Source: Bacillus niameyensis
Lineage (GTDB): Bacteria; Bacillota; Bacilli; Bacillales; Bacillaceae_C
Length of the DNA stretch: 64,000 bases
Reading direction: 5' to 3'
Assembly (NCBI RefSeq): GCF_001375535.1
Contig: NZ_LN831197.1
Location: 2,472,805-2,536,804, forward strand
The notes beneath the pieces were generated by a model, which was given only the letters and a program-made list of their open reading frames with translations, made no database searches and was not told where the DNA came from. Shown piece after piece: positions 45,735-55,725 of the stretch; the stretch's first letter is position 1; each line of letters opens with the position of its first letter. Position numbers and translations under genes: made by a program.

Positions 45735-47093
45735 ATTCTCAATAAGAAGAAAAAAGCAATTCCCTCCGGAATGAAGGATTGGCTTGTCACACAATTTGAA
45801 AGTTCCTTTGATTTTACTCAAAAACTGTTAAAAATCGACAAAAAGGAAATAGAACTTCTATATATAAAAACATTAACTAATAATGAGCAGCTACAAAAGG
45901 TGATTATTAGACCCTTTTTTGAACTAACTTCAATGGAACAGGTGGAAGCCTACCTAACATCACTTCCCAATCAACAAACATTCGAAACGAAAGAACAAGT
46001 TGAATTGGAATTAACAAAAGGAAGTGTTGCCGTCGCCATTAAGGACACTCTTCTTCTGTTTGATTTCAAAAAGGTTAACACAGATACTGTTCTCGAAAGT
46101 AATGTTGAGCCTACAATCATGGGTCCACAGCTGGGCCTAAGTGAAGATATTGATACTAATTTAAACTTGATTCGGCAACGCTATCACCAACCTTCCCTCG
46201 TGATTGAAATGACTCAAGTTGGTAAGAAGTCACATCAATCGTTAGCGATTATATATGACAAGGATTTGGTGAAGCCAAAAGCTCTGAAACAAATTAAAGA
46301 AAGAATCGAAATGTTAAATAGTGATGTTGTCCTGTCGAGCGCAGAGTTGATCCGCTTTTTGAATCGTAATAGCAGATCCCTTTTACCAACGATGCTGCAA
46401 ACAGAACGAACAGATCGGATTACTTATAATCTATCGGGAGGAAAAGTTGTACTTCTGTTAGATGGAGATTCATTAGTCATTCTTGCTCCAGCTATCTTTT
46501 TTGATTTTATGACATCTATGGAGGATAATTACCATCCTTATTGGATCAGCAAGTTCGCCTCATTCCTTCGTTATATCGGCCTTGTCACATGTATTATTTT
46601 TCCAGGACTCTACGTTGCCGTCGCCTCCTATAATCCCGATGTCTTTCGTGCGGAATTAGCTTTATCCGTTGCTGGTTCTCGAATTGGCGTACCATATCCC
46701 TCGTATGTAGAAGTTTTATTCATGTTAATCGTCATGGAACTTTTGACAGAAGCAAGTATTCGCTTACCTAAAGCAGTAAGTGCTACTGCAACAACCGTTG
46801 GTGGTTTAATTTTAGGTACTGCTGCAACAGAAGCAGCTTTAACCTCCAATATTATGATTATCATCGTATCGGCTGTCGCGGTTTCAACCTTCGTTATTCC
46901 GATCAATGAGATGAGTTTTTCTGTTAGAGTTTCCAAATATATTATTTTATTCTTTGCAACTTTTGGAGGTATGGCTGGTTTAATGCTCTGCTTTATCGGC
47001 TTCATTATGATTTTATCCAATAAGGAAAGTTTTGGTGAACCATATTTCAAGGTGTTTATCCAATCTAAAGAAAAAGAAACGAGCGCTAAATAA
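45735..47093 (+). CDS. GerA-type spore germinant receptor subunit A (second operon)
   Basis: A GerAA/GerKA-family protein of about 452 residues. Soluble domain motifs IMGPQLGLSEDIDTNLNLI and SLLPTMLQTERTDRI, then the membrane domain with VAGSRIGVPYPSYVEVLFM and LTEASIRLPKAVSATATTVG. No ATG, GTG or TTG stands behind the strong AAAAAGGGGG; the codon at the right distance (8 bases) is ATT at 45735. A TTG 54 bases upstream has no ribosome site. I place the start at the ATT with reserve. It is shorter than the first A subunit by 65 residues. Confidence 0.88.
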   Translation: MLNKKKKAIPSGMKDWLVTQFESSFDFTQKLLKIDKKEIELLYIKTLTNNEQLQKVIIRPFFELTSMEQVEAYLTSLPNQQTFETKEQVELELTKGSVAVAIKDTLLLFDFKKVNTDTVLESNVEPTIMGPQLGLSEDIDTNLNLIRQRYHQPSLVIEMTQVGKKSHQSLAIIYDKDLVKPKALKQIKERIEMLNSDVVLSSAELIRFLNRNSRSLLPTMLQTERTDRITYNLSGGKVVLLLDGDSLVILAPAIFFDFMTSMEDNYHPYWISKFASFLRYIGLVTCIIFPGLYVAVASYNPDVFRAELALSVAGSRIGVPYPSYVEVLFMLIVMELLTEASIRLPKAVSATATTVGGLILGTAATEAALTSNIMIIIVSAVAVSTFVIPINEMSFSVRVSKYIILFFATFGGMAGLMLCFIGFIMILSNKESFGEPYFKVFIQSKEKETSAK

Positions 47094-47095
47094 TT

Positions 47096-48196
47096 ATGAA
47101 TCGATATTACTACTATCTTATATTCGTTAACATGGTTGCTAATATGATTTCTGCTGTCCCCAAAATCTTTTTAACTAACAAAACAGACGGTGTTATCTGG
47201 TCTTTACTCCTTTCTGTTCCAGCGGGAGTACTGATCGTATATCTTTTTATCCGCTTTTTTAATTCTTTTCAAGGTAAGGATTTACCCGAACTATTAAAAA
47301 GCCATTTCCCTAAATGGATATATCTGCCTATTCTGAGCTTTTTTGTGATAGTTTGGCTTTCAGCCGGTCTTATTACGTTAATCACTTTTACATTTATGAT
47401 TAAACGTTTTCTAACACCCGACATGTCTATTCTACTTATTGCAAGTCTCTTTTTGATATTCATATCGTACGGTGTTCTTATGCGAACGGATAGTGTTTTA
47501 TATACAATTGAAACCGTACTCATTTTCTCAATACCTTTAGTAATTTTCCTTTTATATAAAGCTTATCGCAGTCCCGAATTCTCTTGGGATTTTGTTGGAG
47601 TAGCTGTTATGCATATCAATCACTGGCCAAGCTACAGTGCCTTTTCGGCCGCATTGTTTTGTTTTCTTGGTGTTGCGAATATTATCATTTATAATCACGC
47701 CTTCAAAGATAGGAAATTCCAACTTTCATGGAAACCGATTATATTCATAGGACTAGCTGGTACCCTTTCCATAATGTCGACCTTTATTATCCCTATTGGA
47801 CTAAACGGTTTTGAACGGATAGAGCAGTTTGTTTATCCTGCTATTAGTACAAGTGACACGTTACGAATGAAGTTTGGTCTTATTGAAAGGGTTCTTTATG
47901 TATTTTTCACATTTTTCATGGCAATCACATTTGTTAGTTTGTTAATCCATTGGCATGTAGCTATGGAATTAGCAAAGAATGTTTTTTGGCTAAAAAAGTT
48001 TAAATGGAAAAAGGTAAATTTAACACCTGTCCTTTTCTTAGCCATATTTTGGATAATTGCCCTTTTTTTAACGGCTTATTTAGACGAATACACATTATTT
48101 ACCTATACACAATTTTTCTTTAATTGCCAACCTCCCTTTTTCTTATTGATATTTATATTATTTTGGTTTATTCACAGGAGGGCACAAACATCATGA
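47096..48196 (+). CDS. GerA-type spore germinant receptor subunit B (second operon)
   Basis: A 366-residue GerAB/GerKB-family membrane protein with about ten hydrophobic helices; it lies two bases after the A subunit stop. The N-terminus NRYYYYLIFVNMVANMISAVP is diverged from the first operon's B subunit, so the two receptors probably sense different germinants. Confidence 0.9.
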   Translation: MNRYYYYLIFVNMVANMISAVPKIFLTNKTDGVIWSLLLSVPAGVLIVYLFIRFFNSFQGKDLPELLKSHFPKWIYLPILSFFVIVWLSAGLITLITFTFMIKRFLTPDMSILLIASLFLIFISYGVLMRTDSVLYTIETVLIFSIPLVIFLLYKAYRSPEFSWDFVGVAVMHINHWPSYSAFSAALFCFLGVANIIIYNHAFKDRKFQLSWKPIIFIGLAGTLSIMSTFIIPIGLNGFERIEQFVYPAISTSDTLRMKFGLIERVLYVFFTFFMAITFVSLLIHWHVAMELAKNVFWLKKFKWKKVNLTPVLFLAIFWIIALFLTAYLDEYTLFTYTQFFFNCQPPFFLLIFILFWFIHRRAQTS

Positions 48197-49302
48197 AAAA
48201 GCATTTTGCAAAAATTGCGGTTGTGCTAGTACTAATGACATCCTTTTTTTCTGGTTGTTCTTTCAAAGATATTGATAAAAGAATTTTCGTACAGGGCATT
48301 GCAATTGACTATACTGAGGATAAAGAAAAACCATATAGAATAACATTAAAATTAGCTGTGCCAACTGGAAGTTTGAAGGAATCTCAAGGAGCAAAATATA
48401 GCTATTTATCGAGGGAAGATTCTAGTTTAGCTGGAGCCATTCGCATTTTAAAAACGCATACAGATAAAGAGCTTGATTTCGGACACAGCAGAATCATTAT
48501 TTTTGGTGAAAAGCTTATTGATCACAACATTAATGAAGTAACCGACTTCTTATTCAGGAGAAGAGATATTCAAATGATTGCTTGGGTAGCAGTCGGTGAT
48601 CCGTCAGCGGAGGAAGTGTTAAAAGTAGAAACTCCTTCAGAGATGGCTGCTTCCCCCACATTAACAAATCTTTTTTCTCAAAATGGTGTAGAAAGTGCTT
48701 ATATTGTATCAACCTTTTTGTTTGATTTGCGCAGAAAAACCTTTGAACCAGGGATCGATCCTATTTTGCCCATTATCCGTGTTAATAAGGAAAAAAACAA
48801 AATAATGGTCAATCAATCTGTTGTGTTTAAAAAACATAATGAACATGTACATCTGTCTAGTAAATTTACAAAATCCTATAATGTGTTATCAAACGATATT
48901 AATAAATATGATTTAAGAGTTAAGGGAGAGGATCATCAATTCATTTTTTCGGTCGATAGTGTTGATGTTAAATATAAAATTGATACATCCTCACTTGAAC
49001 AGCCTATTATCAAAATGAAAATTCAAATTGCTGGGATCATAGAGGAATCCTTTAAAGATCTATCCCCGAAAGAGTTAGACAAATATAGCAAGTTCGCTAG
49101 TAACACTGCCAAAGAAAATGTCCATGAATTTCTCACTGCTATGCAAAAGGAAAACATTGATCCGCTTGGATTTGGATTAAGATATAGAGCAACGAGACTT
49201 GCCCAGCAAGACACTCTTTCACAATGGGAGAATATCTATCCAAATGTGAAATTTGAAATTCACGTCGATGCGAAAGTAAAAAGCACTGGAACAATTGAAT
49301 AA
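48193..49302 (+). CDS. GerA-type spore germinant receptor subunit C lipoprotein (second operon)
   Basis: A 369-residue GerAC/GerKC-family lipoprotein. Signal peptide KKHFAKIAVVLVLMTSFFSGC with lipobox FSGC, then IDKRIFVQGIAIDYTED. ATG 48193 lies behind AGGAGGGC and overlaps the B stop as ATGA; an in-frame ATG 69 bases earlier is inside the B gene without a ribosome site. No D-subunit-like small gene follows; a terminator does. Confidence 0.9.
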   Translation: MKKHFAKIAVVLVLMTSFFSGCSFKDIDKRIFVQGIAIDYTEDKEKPYRITLKLAVPTGSLKESQGAKYSYLSREDSSLAGAIRILKTHTDKELDFGHSRIIIFGEKLIDHNINEVTDFLFRRRDIQMIAWVAVGDPSAEEVLKVETPSEMAASPTLTNLFSQNGVESAYIVSTFLFDLRRKTFEPGIDPILPIIRVNKEKNKIMVNQSVVFKKHNEHVHLSSKFTKSYNVLSNDINKYDLRVKGEDHQFIFSVDSVDVKYKIDTSSLEQPIIKMKIQIAGIIEESFKDLSPKELDKYSKFASNTAKENVHEFLTAMQKENIDPLGFGLRYRATRLAQQDTLSQWENIYPNVKFEIHVDAKVKSTGTIE

Positions 49303-49312
49303 GCATGCGAAA

Positions 49313-49342
49313 AGCCATGCAATAATTCCGCATGGCTTCATA
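49313..49342 (+). terminator. Terminator of germinant operon 2
   Basis: AGCCATGC / GCATGGCT stem, followed by a T-poor TCATATTAG; moderate strength. Confidence 0.6.
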
Positions 49343-49370
49343 TTAGTTATCTCCAGCGACTTGCAAACTT

Positions 49371-50270
49371 CTACGAGCTAACCATTACACCGCCGTTGAC
49401 ATGTAAAACTTGGCCGGAAACAAAACTAGAATCGTCAGAAGCTAAGTAGACATAGGCAGGTGCTAATTCAAACGGTTGTCCCGCCCTTTTCATTGGGGCA
49501 TCTGTTCCAAATGTCATTACTTGTTTTGCAGAAAAGCTTGCTGGAATAAGCGGTGTCCAAACAGACCCAGGTGCGACAGCATTGACACGAATCCTCTGTT
49601 TTTCAAGCGATAAAGAAAGTGAACGGGTTAAAGTGACAATCGCCCCCTTCGTTGCCGAATAATCGATCAGCTCTTTATGCCCTTCATAGGCTGTAATCGA
49701 CGTTGTATTAATGATCGAACTTCCTTGCTTCATATAAGGAAGAGCAGCCTTGATTAGATAGAAAAAAGAGAAGATATTGGTTTGAAATGTGTATTCCATT
49801 TGTTCCTTTGAAATATCCAATATACTTTTTTGCACATATTGGACACCATGGTTATTGACTAAAATATCGAGTTTACCAAAAGTTTGAAGCGTTCTTTGAA
49901 CCACATATTTTGACATTTCCTCATCTTTTAAATCGCCGGCGAGCAATAGACACTCTCCACCCAATTCCTTAATTCTTTGTTCTGTTTCCTTTGCATCGTG
50001 ATGCTCATCATAATATGCGATAACAACTTTAGCTCCCTCTTTCACAAAAGCATAGGCAACAGCTCGACCAATTCCACTATCACCGCCAGTAATAATAGCA
50101 ACCTTGTCCTTTAACTTATTAGATCCTTCGTATTCAGGATTTTCCGAAATGGGCCGAGGATTCATCAAATATTCATATCCTGGCTGCCTCGTTTGGTGTT
50201 GAGGCGGGAATGCAATCGGGACTGTTTTACACGTTCTTTGATAACTATAATAAGGGTAAATGGGAATCAT
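49371..50270 (-). CDS. Short-chain dehydrogenase/reductase (YhdF/YhxC-like)
   Basis: A 299-residue SDR with an N-terminal extension of about 45 residues rich in Pro and Tyr (IPIYPYYSYQRTC) typical of the general-stress type YhdF/YhxC proteins. Cofactor motif TGGDSGIGRAVAYAF; NNHG in place of NNAG; catalytic Ser in NTTSITAYEG and YSATK. The C-terminus ends SGQVLHVNGGVMVS. GGGAGGCG precedes the ATG. Substrate unknown; no neighbour suggests one. Confidence 0.85.
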   Translation of the reverse strand: MIPIYPYYSYQRTCKTVPIAFPPQHQTRQPGYEYLMNPRPISENPEYEGSNKLKDKVAIITGGDSGIGRAVAYAFVKEGAKVVIAYYDEHHDAKETEQRIKELGGECLLLAGDLKDEEMSKYVVQRTLQTFGKLDILVNNHGVQYVQKSILDISKEQMEYTFQTNIFSFFYLIKAALPYMKQGSSIINTTSITAYEGHKELIDYSATKGAIVTLTRSLSLSLEKQRIRVNAVAPGSVWTPLIPASFSAKQVMTFGTDAPMKRAGQPFELAPAYVYLASDDSSFVSGQVLHVNGGVMVSS

Positions 50271-50371
50271 GAAATCGCCTCCCTCTAATCTTTACTGGGC
50301 TCATTATATTCATGTTAAGTATAGGAGGTTCTTCACTTTTATATTGGTTAAGTAGAGGAAAAATATTTTTA

Positions 50372-50399
50372 TTGACTTAGGTAAACTATAACTTATAAT
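50372..50399 (+). promoter_or_regulatory. Promoter of the polyamine operon
   Basis: TTGACT, 16-bp spacer, TATAAT. The predicted start near 50406 leaves a leader of about 100 bases before speD. The leader contains an eight-codon ATG frame without ribosome site; no clear terminator hairpin. Confidence 0.75.
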
Positions 50400-50507
50400 T
50401 AGATTTATTTATATGAAGGAAAAGGGCAAAGATTATTAAAATTCCTACGCTAATAGCGTTTAAACTAGCTCAAAATAGCTTCATACTTATCTTTTAATAA
50501 AGGGGCG

Positions 50508-51323
50508 ATGTTAGGGTTGGAAAATAAGCTGAAATTATACGGCTTTAACAACCTCACCAAAACACTTAGCTTTAACATTTATGATGTGAGCTATGCAAAA
50601 AGTGAGCGGGAACAAAAAGACTATATTGATTATATTGATGAGCAATATAATTCCGAGCGATTAACAGACATTTTGTATAAAGTAACCGAGATCATTGGGG
50701 CACACGTATTAAATGTTAGTAAACAAGATTACGATCCTCAAGGGGCCAGTGTAACTATTCTTGTTTCAGAAGAGGTTTTTCCGATTGACATGTTAGATGA
50801 ATCATGTAATCGCGGAGAGACTTTGAAATCATCGGGCGATACAATCGTTGGGCATTTAGATAAAAGTCATGTAACAGTACATTCATACCCTGAATATCAC
50901 CCAGATAATTCCATCGCCACTTTTCGTGTTGATATTGATGTTGCAACATGCGGTAAAATTTCGCCGTTAAACGCACTTGACTTTCTTATTGGTAGTTTTG
51001 ACTCCGATATCATCACGATTGACTATCGTGTTCGCGGTTTTACAAGAGATGATAAAGGGAAGAAGTTCTTTATTGATCATAAAATGACATCTATACAAGA
51101 TTACATCGATAGCGAAACACTTAAAAAGTATGATGCGGTTGATGTAAATGTGTTCCAACATAATATTTTCCATACTAAAATGCTGATTAAAGATATCGAT
51201 TTGCAAAATTATTTGTTCAATACCGATGTATATGAGTTGCCTCCTAAAGAAAGGCTAACCATTACGAACAATTTACGCAAAGAAATGATTGAAATTTTCA
51301 GCGGTTCAAATATATACGAGTGA
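50508..51323 (+). CDS. speD: S-adenosylmethionine decarboxylase proenzyme, E. coli type (class 1a)
   Basis: A 271-residue pyruvoyl enzyme that makes the aminopropyl donor decarboxylated AdoMet. It resembles E. coli SpeD along its length (KLHGFNNLTKSLSF-like start [41 protein letters not shown]). Self-cleavage occurs between Lys and Ser in [11 protein letters not shown]. subtilis instead uses a short SpeD of about 125 residues, so this long form is unusual for the group and may have been acquired. GGGG precedes the ATG closely. First gene of six; overlaps the region of the next ribosome site. Confidence 0.93.
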   Translation: MLGLENKLKLYGFNNLTKTLSFNIYDVSYAKSEREQKDYIDYIDEQYNSERLTDILYKVTEIIGAHVLNVSKQDYDPQGASVTILVSEEVFPIDMLDESCNRGETLKSSGDTIVGHLDKSHVTVHSYPEYHPDNSIATFRVDIDVATCGKISPLNALDFLIGSFDSDIITIDYRVRGFTRDDKGKKFFIDHKMTSIQDYIDSETLKKYDAVDVNVFQHNIFHTKMLIKDIDLQNYLFNTDVYELPPKERLTITNNLRKEMIEIFSGSNIYE

Positions 51324-51334
51324 GAGGTGAAAAA

Positions 51335-52792
51335 ATGAAACATCTTTCACAGGAGAATGCCCCTATTATGGAGGCGCTTAATAGGTATAAATCGATGCGA
51401 GTCGTCCCTTTCGATGTTCCAGGCCATAAACGCGGGAGAGGAAATAAAGAATTAGCGGCATTCTTAGGAGAACAATGCCTGTCTGTTGATGTTAATTCGA
51501 TGAAGCCACTGGATAACCTCTCTCACCCCGTTTCTATTATTAGGGAAGCTGAGGAATTAGCTGCTGAAGCATTCGGAGCAAAACATGCCTTTTTCATGGT
51601 CAATGGCACAACTTCTGCTGTTCAAGCGATGGTAATGACCGCTTGCAAAGCTGGTGAGAAAATTATTCTCCCAAGAAATGTGCACAGAAGTGCGATCAAC
51701 GCATTAGTTTTAAGCGGGGCTATTCCCGTCTATGTAAACCCAGGAGTGAATAATCAACTAGGAATTCCACTCGGGATGTCTGTTATAGATGTAGAAAAGG
51801 CGATCAGAGAGAACCCTGATGCAAAAGCGATCCTGATCAACAATCCAACTTATTATGGGATTTGTTCTGATTTAAAAAGGCTAACAGATCTCGCACACAA
51901 ACATGGAATGCTCGTCCTTGTTGATGAAGCCCATGGTACCCATTTTTATTTTCATCATGATCTTCCAGCCTCTGCTATGTCTGTTGGTGCTGATATGGCT
52001 TCTGTTAGCATGCATAAATCGGGCGGATCTTTAACTCAAAGTTCGTTTCTCCTCATTAATAATGAGATTAGCGAAGGATATACCCGTCAAATTATAAATT
52101 TAACGCAAACAACGAGCGGATCTTATTTGCTTTTATCCTCTCTCGACATTTCTAGAAAAAACTTAGCTCTTCATGGAAATGAGATTTTTACAAAAGTGGC
52201 TGAAATGGCTGAGTACACAAGGAGAGAAATTAATAAGATTGGCGGTTACTATGCATTTTCAAAAGAATTAATAAATGGCGACACGATTTATGACTTTGAT
52301 ATTACTAAGCTTTCTGTCCATACACTCGATATCGGATTAGCAGGTATTGAGGTATACGACCTTCTTCGAGATGAGTATGATATTCAAATTGAATTCGGCG
52401 ACTTAGGTAATATTTTAGGATATATTTCTGTCGGCGATCGAAAGCTTGATTTGGAGCGGTTAGTTGCTGCATTGGCTGAAATAAAACGGCGTTACTCCAA
52501 AGATAAGACTGACTTAATGAATCATGAGTATATCAATCCTGAGGTTGTACTTACACCTCAATCAGCCTTTTACGTGCCAAAAACAACAATCCCTCTCGAT
52601 GAAAGTGCTGGCCGGATTTGTTCAGAATCAGTCATGTGCTATCCACCAGGGATCCCAATTTTAGCACCAGGTGAAAGAATTACAGAAGAAATCATCAGCT
52701 ATATTCAGTATGCTAAAGCAAAAGGTTGTTTCTTGACAGGAACAGAAGATAAAGAGGTAAACAATATTAATGTCGTAAAGGAGGAGGAATGA
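51335..52792 (+). CDS. speA: Arginine decarboxylase (SpeA-type, Orn/Lys/Arg decarboxylase fold)
   Basis: A 485-residue PLP enzyme, size of B. subtilis SpeA (490). The PLP lysine is in SMHKSGGSLTQSS; VDEAHGTHFYFH holds the Asp that contacts the ring nitrogen. VPFDVPGHKRGRGN near the N-terminus is typical. Ornithine or lysine as substrate cannot be excluded by sequence alone, but the agmatinase gene in the operon supports arginine to agmatine. ATG 51335 follows GAGAGGTG; stop overlaps speE. Confidence 0.9.
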   Translation: MKHLSQENAPIMEALNRYKSMRVVPFDVPGHKRGRGNKELAAFLGEQCLSVDVNSMKPLDNLSHPVSIIREAEELAAEAFGAKHAFFMVNGTTSAVQAMVMTACKAGEKIILPRNVHRSAINALVLSGAIPVYVNPGVNNQLGIPLGMSVIDVEKAIRENPDAKAILINNPTYYGICSDLKRLTDLAHKHGMLVLVDEAHGTHFYFHHDLPASAMSVGADMASVSMHKSGGSLTQSSFLLINNEISEGYTRQIINLTQTTSGSYLLLSSLDISRKNLALHGNEIFTKVAEMAEYTRREINKIGGYYAFSKELINGDTIYDFDITKLSVHTLDIGLAGIEVYDLLRDEYDIQIEFGDLGNILGYISVGDRKLDLERLVAALAEIKRRYSKDKTDLMNHEYINPEVVLTPQSAFYVPKTTIPLDESAGRICSESVMCYPPGIPILAPGERITEEIISYIQYAKAKGCFLTGTEDKEVNNINVVKEEE

Positions 52793-53643
52793 TGAACTTT
52801 TGGTATACCGAACATCACTCACCTCATGTACGCTTTTCCATGCAAGTAGAGAAGCAAATTTTTACAGGGAAAAGTGAATTTCAAAATATTGATATTTTCG
52901 AAACAACTGAGTTTGGAAAAGTGCTAACGTTAGATGGATACGTCATGTTAACGGAAAGAGATGAATTCATCTACCATGAGATGATTACCCATGTGGCGAT
53001 GGCAACGAATCCAAAGATTAAAAAGGTATTAGTCATTGGAGCTGGAGATGGCGGAACTGTACGAGAGTTAACTAAATATTCAACGATTGAGCAAATCGAC
53101 ATGGTTGAAATCGATGAAATGGTCGTAAATGTTTGTCGGGAATATCTCCCTCAAACTGCTTCAAAACTAGATGACCCGCGAGTGAACCTCTATTTTGAGG
53201 ATGGACTTAAGTTTGTCCGCGATAAGGAAAATGAATACGATCTTATCATCGTTGATTCAACTGACCCATTTGGTCCAGGAGAAGGCTTATTTACAAAAGA
53301 ATTTTACGGAAACTGTTTTCATGCACTTACCGACGAGGGAATTCTCGTTAATCAACACGAAAGTCCGTTTTATGCCGAGGATGCTGCTGGCATGATAAAA
53401 GCCCATCAACGAATTATCAAATACTTTCCGATTTGTGAGGTATACCAGCTGCATATTCCTACATATCCGTCAGGGCACTGGTTATTTGGATTCGCCTCGA
53501 AAAAGTTTGACGCGATTCGTGATTTAGATGCTGATGCCTGGAATCAACTTGGCCTTCAAACGAAGTACTATAACACAGACATACACGTAGGTTCTTTTGC
53601 TCTCCCTACCTATGTAAAGGAGCAGTTGGCAGATGTTGAATAA
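52789..53643 (+). CDS. speE: Spermidine synthase (aminopropyltransferase)
   Basis: A 284-residue aminopropyltransferase. VIGAGDGGTVREL binds decarboxylated AdoMet; MVEIDEMVV and EDGLKFV follow; VDSTDPFGPGEGLFTKEFY is the substrate loop with catalytic Asp. Starts in the speA stop (ATGA) or at the directly following ATG. Substrate may be putrescine, or agmatine as in Thermus. Confidence 0.93.
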   Translation: MMNFWYTEHHSPHVRFSMQVEKQIFTGKSEFQNIDIFETTEFGKVLTLDGYVMLTERDEFIYHEMITHVAMATNPKIKKVLVIGAGDGGTVRELTKYSTIEQIDMVEIDEMVVNVCREYLPQTASKLDDPRVNLYFEDGLKFVRDKENEYDLIIVDSTDPFGPGEGLFTKEFYGNCFHALTDEGILVNQHESPFYAEDAAGMIKAHQRIIKYFPICEVYQLHIPTYPSGHWLFGFASKKFDAIRDLDADAWNQLGLQTKYYNTDIHVGSFALPTYVKEQLADVE

Positions 53644-54481
53644 AAATATTGAAACCTTTATTGGCTGTGATAAGGAATATGCCGATTCTAAAATTGTGTT
53701 GTTTGGATCACCATTTGATTCTACTACCTCTTTTCGCCCTGGAACAAGGTTTGCCAGCAAGGCGATTCGGGGTGATTCGTTTGGCATCGAAACATACAGC
53801 CCTTATCAAGACAAAGATCTTGAAGACATTTCCGTTTTTGATGCAGGTGATTTGGAACTAAGCTTTGGAAATACCCGAAAAGCGTTAGGACAAATTGAAG
53901 AATTTGCGGGCCAAATTTTAAAGGACGAGAAAATTCCGTGTATGATTGGCGGCGAGCATTTAGTGACACTAGGTGCGATTCGAGCAGTGGCAAAAAAACA
54001 TCCTGACTTACACGTTATTCAATTTGATGCCCATGCCGATTTACGTGATGATTATTTAGGAGAATCCCTCTCACACGCGACCGTTATTCATAGAGTATGG
54101 GATCTGCTTGGCGATAACCGTATTTTTCAATTTGGTATTCGCTCCGGCGATCGCAGTGAGTTTCAATGGGGGAAAGACCATGTCTTTACGAATAAATTTA
54201 ACTTCAATGGCTTAGATGAAGTTGTTGAAAGACTAAAGGGAAAACCTGTTTACTTAACGATCGATTTAGATGTTTTGGATCCTTCTCAATTTCCGGGAAC
54301 AGGCACTCCCGAAGCTGGCGGTGTTAGTTTTACGGAATTATTAAATGCTATTTTAACAGTCAGTGGGTTGAATATTGTTGGCATGGATGTCAATGAACTT
54401 TCACCGATTTATGATCAAAGTGGTGTTTCTACAGCGATCGCATGCAAAATTTTGCGCGAATTATTATTAGCTGTTTACTAA
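53633..54481 (+). CDS. speB: Agmatinase family ureohydrolase
   Basis: A 282-residue ureohydrolase that removes urea from agmatine (or from aminopropylagmatine). The binuclear Mn2+ ligands are visible: IGGEHLVT, FDAHADLRDDY and TIDLDVLDPS. AAGGAG lies ten bases before the ATG, which overlaps the speE stop by 11 bases. Confidence 0.93.
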   Translation: MLNKNIETFIGCDKEYADSKIVLFGSPFDSTTSFRPGTRFASKAIRGDSFGIETYSPYQDKDLEDISVFDAGDLELSFGNTRKALGQIEEFAGQILKDEKIPCMIGGEHLVTLGAIRAVAKKHPDLHVIQFDAHADLRDDYLGESLSHATVIHRVWDLLGDNRIFQFGIRSGDRSEFQWGKDHVFTNKFNFNGLDEVVERLKGKPVYLTIDLDVLDPSQFPGTGTPEAGGVSFTELLNAILTVSGLNIVGMDVNELSPIYDQSGVSTAIACKILRELLLAVY

Positions 54482-54508
54482 AAAATTATTAGGGTGGTGT
54501 TTTGTAAA

Positions 54509-55708
54509 GTGGGAAAAGCTTTAATTATTGGTGCTGGTGGAGTAGGTAGTGTTGTCGTTCATAAGTGTTGTCAAGTTCCTGAAGTATTCGAAGAAATTTG
54601 TATTGCAAGTCGGACAATTGAAAAATGTAACGCTTTAAAGGAGAAACTCGACGGCGGACAAACGAAAATTCAAACGGCTCAAGTAGACGCTGATAACGTT
54701 GATGATCTTGTTCGTGTCATTAATGAGTTTAAACCAGATATTGTCATTAATGTTGCATTACCTTATCAAGACTTAACCATTATGGACGCATGCTTGGCAA
54801 CTGGTGTTCACTATCTAGATACAGCAAACTATGAGCCGCTTGATACAGCAAAATTTGAGTATAAATGGCAATGGGCTTATCGTGAGAAGTTCGAAAAAGC
54901 CGGTCTAACAGCAGTGCTTGGTTCTGGTTTTGATCCAGGTGTAACTGGCGTTTTCTCGGCGTACGCACAAAAACATTACTTCGATGAAATCAATTATATC
55001 GATATTTTAGACTGTAATGGTGGTGACCATGGCTATCCTTTCGCGACAAACTTCAACCCTGAAATAAATATTCGCGAAGTTACGTCCAACGGCAGATATT
55101 TTGAAAATGGTGAGTTTGTCGAAACTGAGCCTATGGAAATCAAACGCACTTATGATTTTTCCGAAGTTGGCGAAAAGGATATGTACCTACTCTATCACGA
55201 AGAGTTAGAATCCCTCGCTGTGAATATTAAAGGGATCAAGCGCATTCGTTTCTTTATGACATTCTCGGAACGCTATTTAACTCATTTAAAAGTATTAGAG
55301 AATGTTGGCATGACTTCCATCGAGCCGATTATGTTTGAAGGAAAAGAAATTGTACCATTGCAATTTTTGAAAGCTGTTCTTCCTGATCCTGCCTCTCTTG
55401 GGCCCCGGACAAAAGGAAAAACAAACATCGGTTGTATTTTCCAAGGTGTGAAAGACGGAGAAGAAAAAACGTACTACGTCTACAACATCTGTGACCATGA
55501 AGAATGCTATCGTGAAGTTGGTTCCCAAGCTGTTTCGTATACAACAGGAGTCCCAGCTATGATTGGCGCGATGATGGTGCTGACTGGAAAGTGGAAAAAA
55601 CCTGGTGTCTACAATGTTGAAGAATTCGATCCAGATCCATTTATGGATGCATTGAATAAATACGGATTGCCTTGGCAAGAAGATTTTAATCCTGAGTTGG
55701 TTGACTAA
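54509..55708 (+). CDS. Carboxynorspermidine/carboxyspermidine dehydrogenase (saccharopine dehydrogenase family)
   Basis: A 399-residue NADPH-dependent enzyme that condenses aspartate beta-semialdehyde with a diamine and reduces the imine, giving carboxy(nor)spermidine. N-terminus GKALIIGAGGVGSVVVHK is the Rossmann motif; GFDPGVTGVFSAYAQKH and GGDHGYPFATNFNPE are typical of this subfamily. GTG 54509 is chosen because family proteins begin here; a GTG five codons earlier lies in the ribosome site AGGGTGG. Confidence 0.9.
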   Translation: MGKALIIGAGGVGSVVVHKCCQVPEVFEEICIASRTIEKCNALKEKLDGGQTKIQTAQVDADNVDDLVRVINEFKPDIVINVALPYQDLTIMDACLATGVHYLDTANYEPLDTAKFEYKWQWAYREKFEKAGLTAVLGSGFDPGVTGVFSAYAQKHYFDEINYIDILDCNGGDHGYPFATNFNPEINIREVTSNGRYFENGEFVETEPMEIKRTYDFSEVGEKDMYLLYHEELESLAVNIKGIKRIRFFMTFSERYLTHLKVLENVGMTSIEPIMFEGKEIVPLQFLKAVLPDPASLGPRTKGKTNIGCIFQGVKDGEEKTYYVYNICDHEECYREVGSQAVSYTTGVPAMIGAMMVLTGKWKKPGVYNVEEFDPDPFMDALNKYGLPWQEDFNPELVD

Positions 55709-55725
55709 TGGGAGGAAATGCTAAA

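Noticed and set aside
50414-50440. Eight-codon upstream frame (MKEKGKDY) in the speD leader as a polyamine-sensing leader peptide
   Set aside because: It has no ribosome site and is not tied to a terminator or hairpin.
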